NCBI RefSeq assembly: GCF_018687935.1
Contig: NZ_CP061308.1
Span: 1,792,048-1,856,047 of the forward strand
Length of the DNA: 64,000 bases
Direction: 5' to 3'
Source: Polynucleobacter sp. JS-JIR-5-A7
GTDB taxonomy: Bacteria > Pseudomonadota > Gammaproteobacteria > Burkholderiales > Burkholderiaceae
Position numbers and translations under genes: made by a program. The notes under the pieces were generated by a model that had not been told where the DNA came from, did not search any database, and saw only the letters and a program-made list of their open reading frames with translations. Positions 50,840 to 59,361 of this stretch are shown here, piece by piece (position 1 is the first letter of the stretch; the number at the start of each line of letters is the position of its first letter).

Positions 50840-52117
50840 ATGTACACTCAACTTGCTCCTCAATTTGCTAATACACTAGAAGGTATAGAGGCAGCGCGCA
50901 TTCTTGGTAATTGTGTTCACTGTGGTTTTTGTACTGCCACTTGCCCAACCTATCAAATACTGGGTGACGAACTCGATGGTCCTCGCGGTCGCATCTACCT
51001 CATCAAGCAAATGGCTGAAGGGCAAGCGCCGACCGAAAAGACTCGCTTACATTTAGATCGCTGCTTAACATGCCGTAACTGCGAAAGCACTTGTCCTAGT
51101 GGCGTGCAATATGGCAACTTGGTAGATATTGGTCGTAAATGGGCAGAAGAAAATACTCCCGAGCGCCCTTTAGGTGAGCGCCTTACTCGTTGGGCTCTCA
51201 AGGAAGGCTTAACCAAGCCAGCCTTGTTTAATTCCGCGATGGCATTAGGTCGTTTAGTGCGCCCCCTCATGCCAAGTAGCGTCAAACGCAAGATTCCACT
51301 TGCTAAAAATAAAGCCTTAGATCAAACAACCGATCCTTATGCAAGACCCAGCACACAACATACGCGTAAGATGCTGATTCTGGAGGGATGCGTTCAACCT
51401 GGCATGCTGCCCAACATCAATTCAGCAACAGCAAGAGTATTAGATGCACTCAAGATTCAACTCATCAGCGCTCCCAATGCAACTTGTTGTGGTGCGCTAC
51501 GCTATCACCTAAATGATCAATCAGGTGGTCTAGAGAATGCCAAGCAAAATATTGATGCTTGGTGGCCCCTCGTTGAGCAAGGCGTTGAAGCAATCGTAAT
51601 GACTGCATCTGGATGTGGTGTGATGGTCAAAGATTATGGCCATCTCTTGGTGAACGATTCTTTATATGCTAGCAAGGCAAAAAAGATTTCTGAGTTAGCT
51701 AAAGATATTGCGGAGATTTTGCCTTCATTACAAAATGAGCTAGTTCAACTCATTGGCGCGGATCAAAAACCAGGCGTGGTCTATCACCCGCCTTGTACTT
51801 TACAGCATGGCCAACAAATACGCGGCAAAGTTGAAGGCTTGCTTTCTGGCTTGGGAATTGGTGTGCGCTTGTGTAGTGACAGTCACCTTTGCTGTGGCTC
51901 GGCTGGAACCTACTCAGTCACTCAGCCAGAGCTCTCAGAACAATTACGCAAGAATAAACTGACCCACCTAAATGCAGCCTGTGAGGAGTCAGGAGCTAAT
52001 GTGATTGTCTCCGGAAATATTGGGTGCATTGCCCATCTCCAACAAGACGACACACCAGTACTTCACTGGATTGAGATCGTAGATCAACTAATTAGTAAAT
52101 CATCTAAGGCCCGATGA
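50840..52117 (+). CDS. glcF: glycolate oxidase iron-sulfur subunit GlcF
   Basis: Iron-sulfur subunit that passes electrons from the FAD subunits to the respiratory chain. Two ferredoxin-type clusters are ligated by CVHCGFCTATCP (C25, C28, C31, C35) and CLTCRNCESTCP (C75, C78, C81, C85). Two CCG domains follow, including CCGALRYHL and CCGSAGTYSV. The 425 residues fit the family. Its stop overlaps the yggS ATG (ATGA). The glcDEF unit lacks the glcC regulator and glcB (malate synthase) seen beside it in E. coli. Confidence 0.95.
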   Translation: MYTQLAPQFANTLEGIEAARILGNCVHCGFCTATCPTYQILGDELDGPRGRIYLIKQMAEGQAPTEKTRLHLDRCLTCRNCESTCPSGVQYGNLVDIGRKWAEENTPERPLGERLTRWALKEGLTKPALFNSAMALGRLVRPLMPSSVKRKIPLAKNKALDQTTDPYARPSTQHTRKMLILEGCVQPGMLPNINSATARVLDALKIQLISAPNATCCGALRYHLNDQSGGLENAKQNIDAWWPLVEQGVEAIVMTASGCGVMVKDYGHLLVNDSLYASKAKKISELAKDIAEILPSLQNELVQLIGADQKPGVVYHPPCTLQHGQQIRGKVEGLLSGLGIGVRLCSDSHLCCGSAGTYSVTQPELSEQLRKNKLTHLNAACEESGANVIVSGNIGCIAHLQQDDTPVLHWIEIVDQLISKSSKAR

Positions 52118-52839
52118 ATTCAATTGTTGTTAATCTCATGCAGGTTCGGCAGCGCATTGAACTTGCAGCCCTAGCTGCAAAACGTGAGCCTGAAGAGATT
52201 GAACTCTTGGCGGTTAGCAAAACCTTTCCAGCATCTGCCATTGAAGAAGCGATGCATGCAGGTCAATCGGCTTTTGGTGAAAATTATGTCCAAGAGGGCG
52301 TTGAAAAAATTATCCAGCTTGAAAAGCTACGTCCTTGGCTGGTGTGGCATTTTATTGGGCCACTCCAAAGCAATAAAACCAGGGAGGTCGCTGAGCATTT
52401 TGACTGGGTGCATAGCGTGGATCGACTCAAAATTGCAGAGCGCCTATCAGCGCAGCGAGGAGAGTTTCCGCACTTGGCAGAATTACAAGTTTGCGTACAG
52501 GTCAATGTCAGCGAAGAAGATAGTAAAAGTGGTGTTCCGCTTGCAGATGCACAGGCTCTTTGCGACGCCATCAGCAAATTACCAAACGTGATCCTGAGAG
52601 GCTTAATGGCCATCCCAGCACCCAACCCAGATCCCAAGATTCAGCGGGAGGCATTTGCTGCCGTCCGCGCTTGTTTTCAAAGTATTCAAGCGAGTCATTT
52701 GGTTGATCCAGGCTATCAATTCTTCGACACCTTATCCATGGGGATGTCCGATGATTTAGAGGCAGCCATAGCCGAAGGCAGCACCATGGTTCGTATTGGA
52801 ACTGCTATTTTTGGGAAGCGCGATAAGATTAGCAAATGA
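52114..52839 (+). CDS. YggS family pyridoxal-phosphate-binding protein
   Basis: Homologue of PLP homeostasis protein (YggS/PLPBP), which keeps free vitamin B6 balanced. The PLP lysine is K36 in LLAVSKTF, followed by the family's FGENYVQE and WHFIGPLQSNKT segments. SMGMSDDLEAAIAEGSTMVR is the C-terminal phosphate-binding signature. The 241 residues are typical. Its ATG overlaps the glcF stop and its own stop overlaps the proC ATG (both ATGA), so it is coupled on both sides. The yggS-proC pair is widely conserved; the link to glcDEF is not. Confidence 0.93.
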   Translation: MNSIVVNLMQVRQRIELAALAAKREPEEIELLAVSKTFPASAIEEAMHAGQSAFGENYVQEGVEKIIQLEKLRPWLVWHFIGPLQSNKTREVAEHFDWVHSVDRLKIAERLSAQRGEFPHLAELQVCVQVNVSEEDSKSGVPLADAQALCDAISKLPNVILRGLMAIPAPNPDPKIQREAFAAVRACFQSIQASHLVDPGYQFFDTLSMGMSDDLEAAIAEGSTMVRIGTAIFGKRDKISK

Positions 52840-53705
52840 GCCAACAAAAGAACCTGCAAAAGAATAGTAATGCACACATCACCTTTATTGGTGGTGGCAA
52901 TATGGGTCGCGCCTTAATTAGCGGTCTATTGGCAAATGGGTTTGAATCTAAGCAAATTTCAGTGGTTGAAACAAATGCAAGCACTGCCTTAAAGCTATAT
53001 GAAGATTTTGGTGTTCAAGGTATCGGCGCCCTGGAACAAATTGCATTCGATTTTTCAAAAAATAATGTAGTGGTTATGGCCATCAAGCCACAAGACTTTA
53101 ATGTCGTTGCCAAAAACTTAGCCTCCAAACTCAAACATGCCAGCGCACCTGGCCCACTGATTCTGAGTATTGCTGCAGGCATTCGACTCAAAGATATGAG
53201 TCGCTGGCTCGACCATACGCGTTGCGTGCGCGCTATGCCCAACACGCCTGCTCTGATTGGTAAAGGCATCACAGGGTTATTTGCAGATGCTGCAGTCAAT
53301 GAATCTGATCGCGACCTAGCAGAAACGATTTGTAATGCTGTTGGTCAAGCGGTTTGGGTTTCTGAAGAAAAATTGATGGATGCCGTAACAGCAGTCTCTG
53401 GTAGCGGCCCTGCTTATGTGTTTGCATTTTTAGAAGCCATGCAATCCGCTGGTGAAAAGCTGGGGCTTGACGCACAAACTGCTCGTCAATTAGCATATGC
53501 GACCCTCGAAGGCGCTACCCAGCTAGCGCACAACTCTGATGAGCATGCTGGCATCTTACGTGAACGCGTCACCTCCAAAGGCGGCACAACCGCAGCTGCA
53601 CTTGAGGTCATGCAGCAGCATGGCTGGCATGAGATCTTGGAAAAAGCGATTGATGCAGCAAGTCAGCGTGGCAAAACGATGGGCGATGAATTAGGTAAAA
53701 ACTAG
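52836..53705 (+). CDS. proC: pyrroline-5-carboxylate reductase
   Basis: Last step of proline synthesis, using NAD(P)H. The Rossmann loop reads FIGGGNMGRALISGL (18-32), the RAMPNTPALIGKGI segment and the C-terminal SGSGPAYVFAFLEAM and VTSKGGTTAAALEVM signatures are all present. At 289 residues it is slightly longer than E. coli ProC because of a short N-terminal extension. Its ATG overlaps yggS. Its stop lies one base from the stop codon of the convergent ubiA, with no terminator visible. Confidence 0.96.
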   Translation: MSQQKNLQKNSNAHITFIGGGNMGRALISGLLANGFESKQISVVETNASTALKLYEDFGVQGIGALEQIAFDFSKNNVVVMAIKPQDFNVVAKNLASKLKHASAPGPLILSIAAGIRLKDMSRWLDHTRCVRAMPNTPALIGKGITGLFADAAVNESDRDLAETICNAVGQAVWVSEEKLMDAVTAVSGSGPAYVFAFLEAMQSAGEKLGLDAQTARQLAYATLEGATQLAHNSDEHAGILRERVTSKGGTTAAALEVMQQHGWHEILEKAIDAASQRGKTMGDELGKN

Positions 53706-53706
53706 C

Positions 53707-54570
53707 TTAGTGAATACTGAGTCCCAACACAATTCCCAAGAATAAAAATCCGCCCAACCAATTATTGTGACGGAAAGCCAAAAAACATTGTTCTCGCCCT
53801 CTAGTAGAGATGAGTTTAAGGTGATATATCGAGCAACCTAAAGCTATGAACCAGCCGACTAAAAAATAATTGCTTAAGTCCGCTAGTTGCGCCACCCAAA
53901 GTTGACTTACAAACAAGATGCCATAACTTACAGCGATTGCTAGCACGTCATACTTTCCGAAAGTAATCGCCGAAGTTCTCAGACCTAAACGCAGGTCATC
54001 ATCTCGATCGACCATTGCGTATGCCGTGTCATAGGCAATGGCCCAAAAAATATTCCCCACAAACAAGACCCACGCTTCCAAAGGAATGAAATCCAAAATC
54101 GCTGCATAAGCCATGGGAATCCCAAAACCAAATGCAATCCCTAGCACAGCCTGCGGCATGGCAAAGAAGCGTTTGGTGAATGGATAAACAAAGGCTACCA
54201 ATAAGGCGAGTACTGAAAGTTGCTTAGTAAAAGTATTGAGGGGTTGAATCAGCAAAAAAGCAATTAGGGCCAAGCTAGCCGCTACAGCAACTGCTTCTTT
54301 CCCAGAAATTTTTCCACTAGTGACAGGGCGCCCTTTCGTTCTCTCTACATAACGGTCAAAGCCACGATCTGCATAATCGTTGATGGCGCACCCCGCACTA
54401 CGCATCAGAAACGTACCGACTATAAAAATAAACAAAATAGTCAAATCCGGAATGCCCGAGCTTGCCAACCACAGCGCCCATAAAGTGGGCCATAAGAGCA
54501 AGAGCGTACCAATCGGCTTATCTAGGCGGATTAAGTAGGCGTAAGCTTTCAGACGTTCAGTGAGTGGCAT
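53707..54570 (-). CDS. ubiA: 4-hydroxybenzoate octaprenyltransferase
   Basis: Inner-membrane prenyltransferase of ubiquinone synthesis. The two aspartate-rich motifs are present: NDYADRGFD...RTKGRPVTSG near residue 70, and DRDDDLRLGLRT in the second half. Multiple transmembrane helices span the protein. From the ATG at 54570 (MPLTERLKAYAYLIRLDKPIG) it has 287 residues, matching the family; the frame extends a little upstream but no better start is seen. It begins 8 bases after recG on the same strand and converges with proC. Confidence 0.94.
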   Translation of the reverse strand: MPLTERLKAYAYLIRLDKPIGTLLLLWPTLWALWLASSGIPDLTILFIFIVGTFLMRSAGCAINDYADRGFDRYVERTKGRPVTSGKISGKEAVAVAASLALIAFLLIQPLNTFTKQLSVLALLVAFVYPFTKRFFAMPQAVLGIAFGFGIPMAYAAILDFIPLEAWVLFVGNIFWAIAYDTAYAMVDRDDDLRLGLRTSAITFGKYDVLAIAVSYGILFVSQLWVAQLADLSNYFLVGWFIALGCSIYHLKLISTRGREQCFLAFRHNNWLGGFLFLGIVLGLSIH

Positions 54571-54578
54571 AACTAGAA

Positions 54579-56645
54579 TTATGCCTTCAGAAACTCTGCT
54601 CGAGAGCCTAGCCAACGCTCTAAATGACGCTCAACGATATCAGCATGGTCCGCCAGCAAACGTTCTGCTGCCTGCTGAGCCAACTCAATCAGCCAAGCAT
54701 CCCGTTGCAAGTCTACAAAGCGCAACATGGCATCACCAGATTGCTTTGCACCCAATAGCTCACCAGGACCCCGAAGGGATAAGTCGCGCTCGGCAATCAC
54801 AAAACCATCAGAGATCTCGCGTAGAGTTTGTAGGCGCTCTTTAGCTGCTAAAGACAAAGGTTCTGCATACATCAAAATACATACTGAATCCGCAGAACCT
54901 CGGCCTACGCGCCCGCGCAACTGATGAATCTGGGCATAACCAAATCGTTCAGCGTGCTCAATTACCATTAAGGCCGCATTAGGAACATCAACACCCACTT
55001 CAATAACGGTGGTAGCTACTAGTAATTGGATTTCATTGGCTTTAAATGCTGCCATCACTGCTGCTTTTTCTTCTGCCTTTAAACGTCCGTGTACTAGGCC
55101 GACTTTAAATTCTGGCAAGGCCTGAGTGAGCTGCTCAAAACTTTCCACAGCTGTTTGTAATTGCAAAGCTTCTGATTCTTCAATTAAGGGGCAAACCCAA
55201 TAAGCTTGCAAACCTTTAGAGAGCCAGCTTTGTAGACCACCAATCACTTCATCACGACGGGTAGCCTTCACAACTTTGGTAGTAATTGGCTTACGCCCTG
55301 GCGGCAACTCATCAATTACGGATACATCTAAATCAGCGTAATAGGTCATTGCTAAAGTACGAGGAATGGGTGTGGCAGACATCATCAACTGATGGCAGTA
55401 AAATAATTGAGAGCCTACCCGTTGCTGAATTTCTAAACGCTGACGTACTCCAAAACGATGTTGCTCATCTATCACCGCTAAACCTAATTTAGCAAAACTC
55501 ACATTCTCCTGAATCAGTGCATGCGTACCAATAATGAGTTGAGCGCTACCACTCTCAATCATTTCTTGCGCTAATCTTTTTTCTTTTGCTTTTAAGCTAC
55601 CTGATAACCAGGCAACTTGAACTCCCAAAGGCTCAAACCACTCTTTCATCTTCAGATAATGTTGCTCAGCTAATATCTCAGTAGGCGCCATCACTGCTGC
55701 TTGATAGCCATGATCTATGACACGCGCTGCTGCTAAGGCGGCCACGACTGTCTTACCACTACCAACGTCGCCCTGAAGAAGGCGATTCATTGGGAATGAT
55801 TTGGATAAGTCATGACCAATTTCATCCCACACACGTGTTTGGGCAGTGGTTAATTCAAATGGCAAAGCCTTCAGCAATCCTACTTCAAGACTCTGAGCCT
55901 TTTCAGCTTGTTTAAAGCTCGGTGCATGACGCTCTTGACGAATGGCATGTGCACGCTTTAAAGAAATTTGTTGGGCAAGGAGTTCTTCAAACTGTACGCG
56001 GCGCCATGCAGAATGAGTCCGCTCTAGTAAAGCCTGTGTATCAGCATCTGCTGGTGGTTGATGCAAATAGGTGATTGCAGACTGCAAGTTAGGCCAATCG
56101 TTACTAGGCAGTAATTCAGCCATCAGTTTTTGAGGTAAAAACTCGGCCAAACTCTCATGCAAACTTGGATCACGTAATGCCTGAGTGACCGCCTTACGAA
56201 TTGCTAGTTGCGATACGCCAGCGCTTGCTGGATAGACTGGCGTCAAACTGGTCGGCAGCGGTGCATCTGCAGTGACCGCCCGCACAGTTGGATGAACTAT
56301 CTCGGGACCTTGAAAGCCCTCACGCACCTCTCCTCGTACACGAAGATGAGCGCCTACTGCCATCTGCTTTTGCTGACTTGGATAAAAATTCAAAAACCGT
56401 AGCTGCAAAGTTGCAGAGTCGTCTTCAATAGTGACAAGCATCTGCCGTCTAGGTCGAAAAAGGACTTGATTTCGAATCACTACGCCCTGAGTTTGTACCG
56501 AGTGAAAGCGCCCTTGAATCAAGCCTTCTTCGATAGTGCATAACTCTGTCTCATCCTCATAACGGGATGGAAGATGCAAAGCAAGGGCCATTGGGCTGTC
56601 TAAACCCATTTTTTGGAGTGTGTTTGGCGCTGGCTTAGTGGTCAT
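54579..56645 (-). CDS. recG: ATP-dependent DNA helicase RecG
   Basis: Branch-migration helicase for stalled forks. The wedge/OB-fold domain covers the N-terminal part (about residues 40-130). The helicase core has Walker A GDVGSGKT (292-299), DEQH (393-396), TATTVIEVGVDVPNA in motif V (as VATTVIEVG) and QLRGRVGRG in motif VI. From the ATG at 56645 (MTTKPAPNTLQKMG) it has 688 residues; an ATG at 56681 would add 12 and overlaps the queA start, so it is less likely. It is followed by ubiA and diverges from queA. Confidence 0.95.
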   Translation of the reverse strand: MTTKPAPNTLQKMGLDSPMALALHLPSRYEDETELCTIEEGLIQGRFHSVQTQGVVIRNQVLFRPRRQMLVTIEDDSATLQLRFLNFYPSQQKQMAVGAHLRVRGEVREGFQGPEIVHPTVRAVTADAPLPTSLTPVYPASAGVSQLAIRKAVTQALRDPSLHESLAEFLPQKLMAELLPSNDWPNLQSAITYLHQPPADADTQALLERTHSAWRRVQFEELLAQQISLKRAHAIRQERHAPSFKQAEKAQSLEVGLLKALPFELTTAQTRVWDEIGHDLSKSFPMNRLLQGDVGSGKTVVAALAAARVIDHGYQAAVMAPTEILAEQHYLKMKEWFEPLGVQVAWLSGSLKAKEKRLAQEMIESGSAQLIIGTHALIQENVSFAKLGLAVIDEQHRFGVRQRLEIQQRVGSQLFYCHQLMMSATPIPRTLAMTYYADLDVSVIDELPPGRKPITTKVVKATRRDEVIGGLQSWLSKGLQAYWVCPLIEESEALQLQTAVESFEQLTQALPEFKVGLVHGRLKAEEKAAVMAAFKANEIQLLVATTVIEVGVDVPNAALMVIEHAERFGYAQIHQLRGRVGRGSADSVCILMYAEPLSLAAKERLQTLREISDGFVIAERDLSLRGPGELLGAKQSGDAMLRFVDLQRDAWLIELAQQAAERLLADHADIVERHLERWLGSRAEFLKA

Positions 56646-56675
56646 CGTTAAAATCCAATACCTGATGGTAATGCT

Positions 56676-57722
56676 ATGCAACTCTCCGACTTTAATTACG
56701 AACTCCCAGCCGAACTAATCGCCCAACATCCCTTGGCGAATAGAACCGACAGCCGCCTGCTTGAGCTCAAGCTTGATGGGGGAAATCATGTCCATTTAAT
56801 AGATCGTCAGTTTAAGGAAATTCTGAGCCTACTTAAGCCAGGGGACTTATTGGTATTTAACGATACCAAGGTCATTCCAGCTCGACTACACGGCAAAAAA
56901 GAGACGGGGGGTAATGTCGAGCTCCTGATCGAGCGCATTAGCGGCGATAAACAAGCCTGGGTCCAGATCAGGGCATCCAAAGTTCCCAAGACTAGATCTA
57001 TTGTTCATATCCATAACCAGGCTGGAGAGAGCTTTCCTGTTGAAATGATTGGCTACGACGGACGCTTTTATGAAGTTCGCTTTCCAGAGAATGTATTTGG
57101 ATTGCTTCAGCGTTTTGGTGAACTCCCCTTACCGCCTTATATTGAGCATCAACCCGACGGTGAGGATGTTCAGCGCTATCAAACTGTCCTTGCTAAAAAT
57201 CCGGGCGCAGTTGCAGCGCCCACAGCAGGGCTGCATTTTGATGAAGATATTCTGAGGCGATTAAATGATCTGGGAGTTGAGCAGGCTACAGTTACCTTGC
57301 ATGTTGGTGCTGGTACCTTTACCCCAGTTCGTGAAGAAGACCTCTCTAAACATAAGATGCACTATGAGTGGTTCTCCATTCCAGAGACGACATTACAAGC
57401 CATTGCAAAAACCAAGCGTCATGGTGGACGAGTCATTGCAGTTGGCACTACCAGCCTACGCGCCCTAGAGAGCCAAGCTTTGAATGGTCAAAGCAGTGGT
57501 GAAACCAATTTATTTATTACCCCGGGTTTTCAATTTAGGACCATAGATTGTTTGCTAACTAACTTTCATCTGCCAAAATCTACCTTATTGATGTTGGTGA
57601 GTGCTTTTGCCGGCATGAATCATATTCATACTGCATACCAACACGCTATTCATCAGAAATATCGCTTCTTCAGTTATGGAGATGCCATGTTTCTGTGTCG
57701 ACTTGAGAATACAAAGCCATGA
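56676..57722 (+). CDS. queA: S-adenosylmethionine:tRNA ribosyltransferase-isomerase
   Basis: Builds epoxyqueuosine on tRNA. The N-terminal MQLSDFNYELPAELIAQHP, the AAPTAGLHFDEDIL segment and HKMHYEWFSIP are family-standard. The 348 residues fit. The start at 56676 has only a weak ribosome binding site (GGTAATG region). Its stop overlaps the tgt ATG by 4 bases (ATGA), coupling the two queuosine enzymes. This pair leads the queA-tgt-yajC-secD-secF block seen in many proteobacteria. Confidence 0.97.
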   Translation: MQLSDFNYELPAELIAQHPLANRTDSRLLELKLDGGNHVHLIDRQFKEILSLLKPGDLLVFNDTKVIPARLHGKKETGGNVELLIERISGDKQAWVQIRASKVPKTRSIVHIHNQAGESFPVEMIGYDGRFYEVRFPENVFGLLQRFGELPLPPYIEHQPDGEDVQRYQTVLAKNPGAVAAPTAGLHFDEDILRRLNDLGVEQATVTLHVGAGTFTPVREEDLSKHKMHYEWFSIPETTLQAIAKTKRHGGRVIAVGTTSLRALESQALNGQSSGETNLFITPGFQFRTIDCLLTNFHLPKSTLLMLVSAFAGMNHIHTAYQHAIHQKYRFFSYGDAMFLCRLENTKP

Positions 57723-58876
57723 CCAAACCTGTTCACTTTAATATTTTGGCGCGCGACTCCCAAAGTCCTGCGCGTCTTGGTCAGCTTGACCTGCCCCATG
57801 GCAGTGTGCAAACCCCCATCTTTATGCCGGTCGGAACCTATGGCACTGTAAAGGCGATGACTCCGCGTGACCTCAATGAAGCCAAAGCACAAATCATTTT
57901 AGGAAATACTTTTCATCTTTGGTTGAGACCAGGTTTAGATGTCATCAAAAAACATGGCGGCTTACATCGCTTCATGGCCTGGGATAAGCCCATCCTGACT
58001 GACTCAGGTGGCTTTCAAGTATTTAGCTTAGGCGCATTGCGCAAGATCTCTGAAGAAGGCGTGACCTTTGCCTCCCCAATTAATGGTGACAAGCTGTTTA
58101 TGTCTCCAGAAGTTTCAATGGAGATTCAGGCGGTTTTAAATAGTGATATTGCGATGCAATTTGATGAATGCACACCTTATGAGATCAAGGGTCAGCCTAC
58201 CTCTGAGAAAACAGCGCGTGCCTCACTCGAAATGTCACTGCGTTGGGGCGATCGCTCACTCAAACGTTTTAGAGAACTTAATACAGGTAATGGGCTCTTT
58301 GGGATCGTGCAAGGTGGCATGTTTGAAAATTTGCGGGAATTTTCTTTAGACGCTGTGAGTCAGCAAGGTTTTGATGGCATTGCCATTGGTGGTTTATCTG
58401 TTGGAGAGCCAAAGCCTGAGTTTGAAAGAATTCTCAATTTCACAGCACCCAAATTGCCGGAACACATGCCTCACTACCTCATGGGGGTAGGAACTCCTGA
58501 AGATCTCATCTTGGGAGTAAGCCTAGGAATTGATATGTTCGATTGCGTCATGCCTACTCGCAATGCTCGCAATGGCTGGCTATTCACGCGTTTTGGCGAC
58601 CTTAAATTACGCAACTCTGGCTATAAGGACGATGATCGCCCGCTTGACCCCACATGCGCTTGCTATACCTGCCAAAACTTCACTCGCTCCTACTTAAATC
58701 ATCTACAAAAAGCGAATGAAATTTTAGGCTCACAGCTTAATACCATCCATAACCTCACTTATTACCTTCAACTGATGACCGAGGTTAGGGAAGCCCTCAG
58801 CAAGGATCGTTTTAGCGCCTATCGCGAGGAATTCCATGCCAATCGCCAGCGGGGCGTCGAGCCTGGGCAGGATTAA
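57719..58876 (+). CDS. tgt: queuine tRNA-ribosyltransferase
   Basis: Exchanges guanine-34 of tRNAs for preQ1. The proton-accepting Asp is D95 in LTDSGGFQVFSLG, and the catalytic region has GIDMFDCVMPTRNARNG. The zinc site CACYTCQNFTRSYLNH is near the C-terminus. The 385 residues are normal. Its ATG overlaps the queA stop. After its stop an imperfect small hairpin (AGGGGT / ACCCCT, 58887-58902) without T-run lies before yajC, so yajC-secD-secF may still be cotranscribed from here. Confidence 0.97.
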   Translation: MTKPVHFNILARDSQSPARLGQLDLPHGSVQTPIFMPVGTYGTVKAMTPRDLNEAKAQIILGNTFHLWLRPGLDVIKKHGGLHRFMAWDKPILTDSGGFQVFSLGALRKISEEGVTFASPINGDKLFMSPEVSMEIQAVLNSDIAMQFDECTPYEIKGQPTSEKTARASLEMSLRWGDRSLKRFRELNTGNGLFGIVQGGMFENLREFSLDAVSQQGFDGIAIGGLSVGEPKPEFERILNFTAPKLPEHMPHYLMGVGTPEDLILGVSLGIDMFDCVMPTRNARNGWLFTRFGDLKLRNSGYKDDDRPLDPTCACYTCQNFTRSYLNHLQKANEILGSQLNTIHNLTYYLQLMTEVREALSKDRFSAYREEFHANRQRGVEPGQD

Positions 58877-59009
58877 TCACCCTAAGAGGGGTATTGACCC
58901 CTTCAAATCACCTCTAAAGCCCCATACCGTTTAGAATTGTGGGTTTACGGCTTCTTTTTAAGGCCTAAAAATAAAGCAGTTTCCAATTGGTAATTAACGG
59001 AGGTTTTGT

Positions 59010-59336
59010 ATGTGGATTAGTAATGCTTTTGCTCAGGCTCCAGCCGCGGGCGCAGATGCGGGTGGCTTAATGAGCTTCCTTCCTTTGGTGTTGATGTTTG
59101 CAGTGTTGTACTTCATCATGATTCGCCCACAAATGAAGCGTCAAAAAGAAACCAAGGCAATGCTTGAGGCTCTAGCAGTTGGCGATGAAGTGCTCACTGT
59201 TGGCGGCATTTTTGGCAAAGTAACAGTGCTAAAGGATGATGCAGTCACTGTTGAGATTGCTACTGGCACACAAGTGCAAATGCAAAAAGGCGCTATCACC
59301 ACAGTCTTGCCTAAAGGCACTCTGAAGTCTGCTTAA
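59010..59336 (+). CDS. yajC: preprotein translocase subunit YajC
   Basis: Small membrane partner of SecDF in the Sec translocon. The 108 residues contain a short hydrophobic anchor at about 22-42, with YFIMIRPQMKRQKE directly after it, and a small cytoplasmic domain with VLTVGGIFGKVTVLKDD. The start is supported by GGAGG 6 bases before the ATG. It lies 133 bases after tgt, enough for its own promoter, although none is convincing. secD begins 25 bases after its stop. Confidence 0.95.
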   Translation: MWISNAFAQAPAAGADAGGLMSFLPLVLMFAVLYFIMIRPQMKRQKETKAMLEALAVGDEVLTVGGIFGKVTVLKDDAVTVEIATGTQVQMQKGAITTVLPKGTLKSA

Positions 59337-59361
59337 TACGTTTGTTTAAAAGTATCTCGAT

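Noticed and set aside
58887..58902. Hairpin AGGGGT / ACCCCT after tgt
   Set aside because: The stem has only six base pairs, the loop is four bases and no T-run follows, so I do not call it a terminator.
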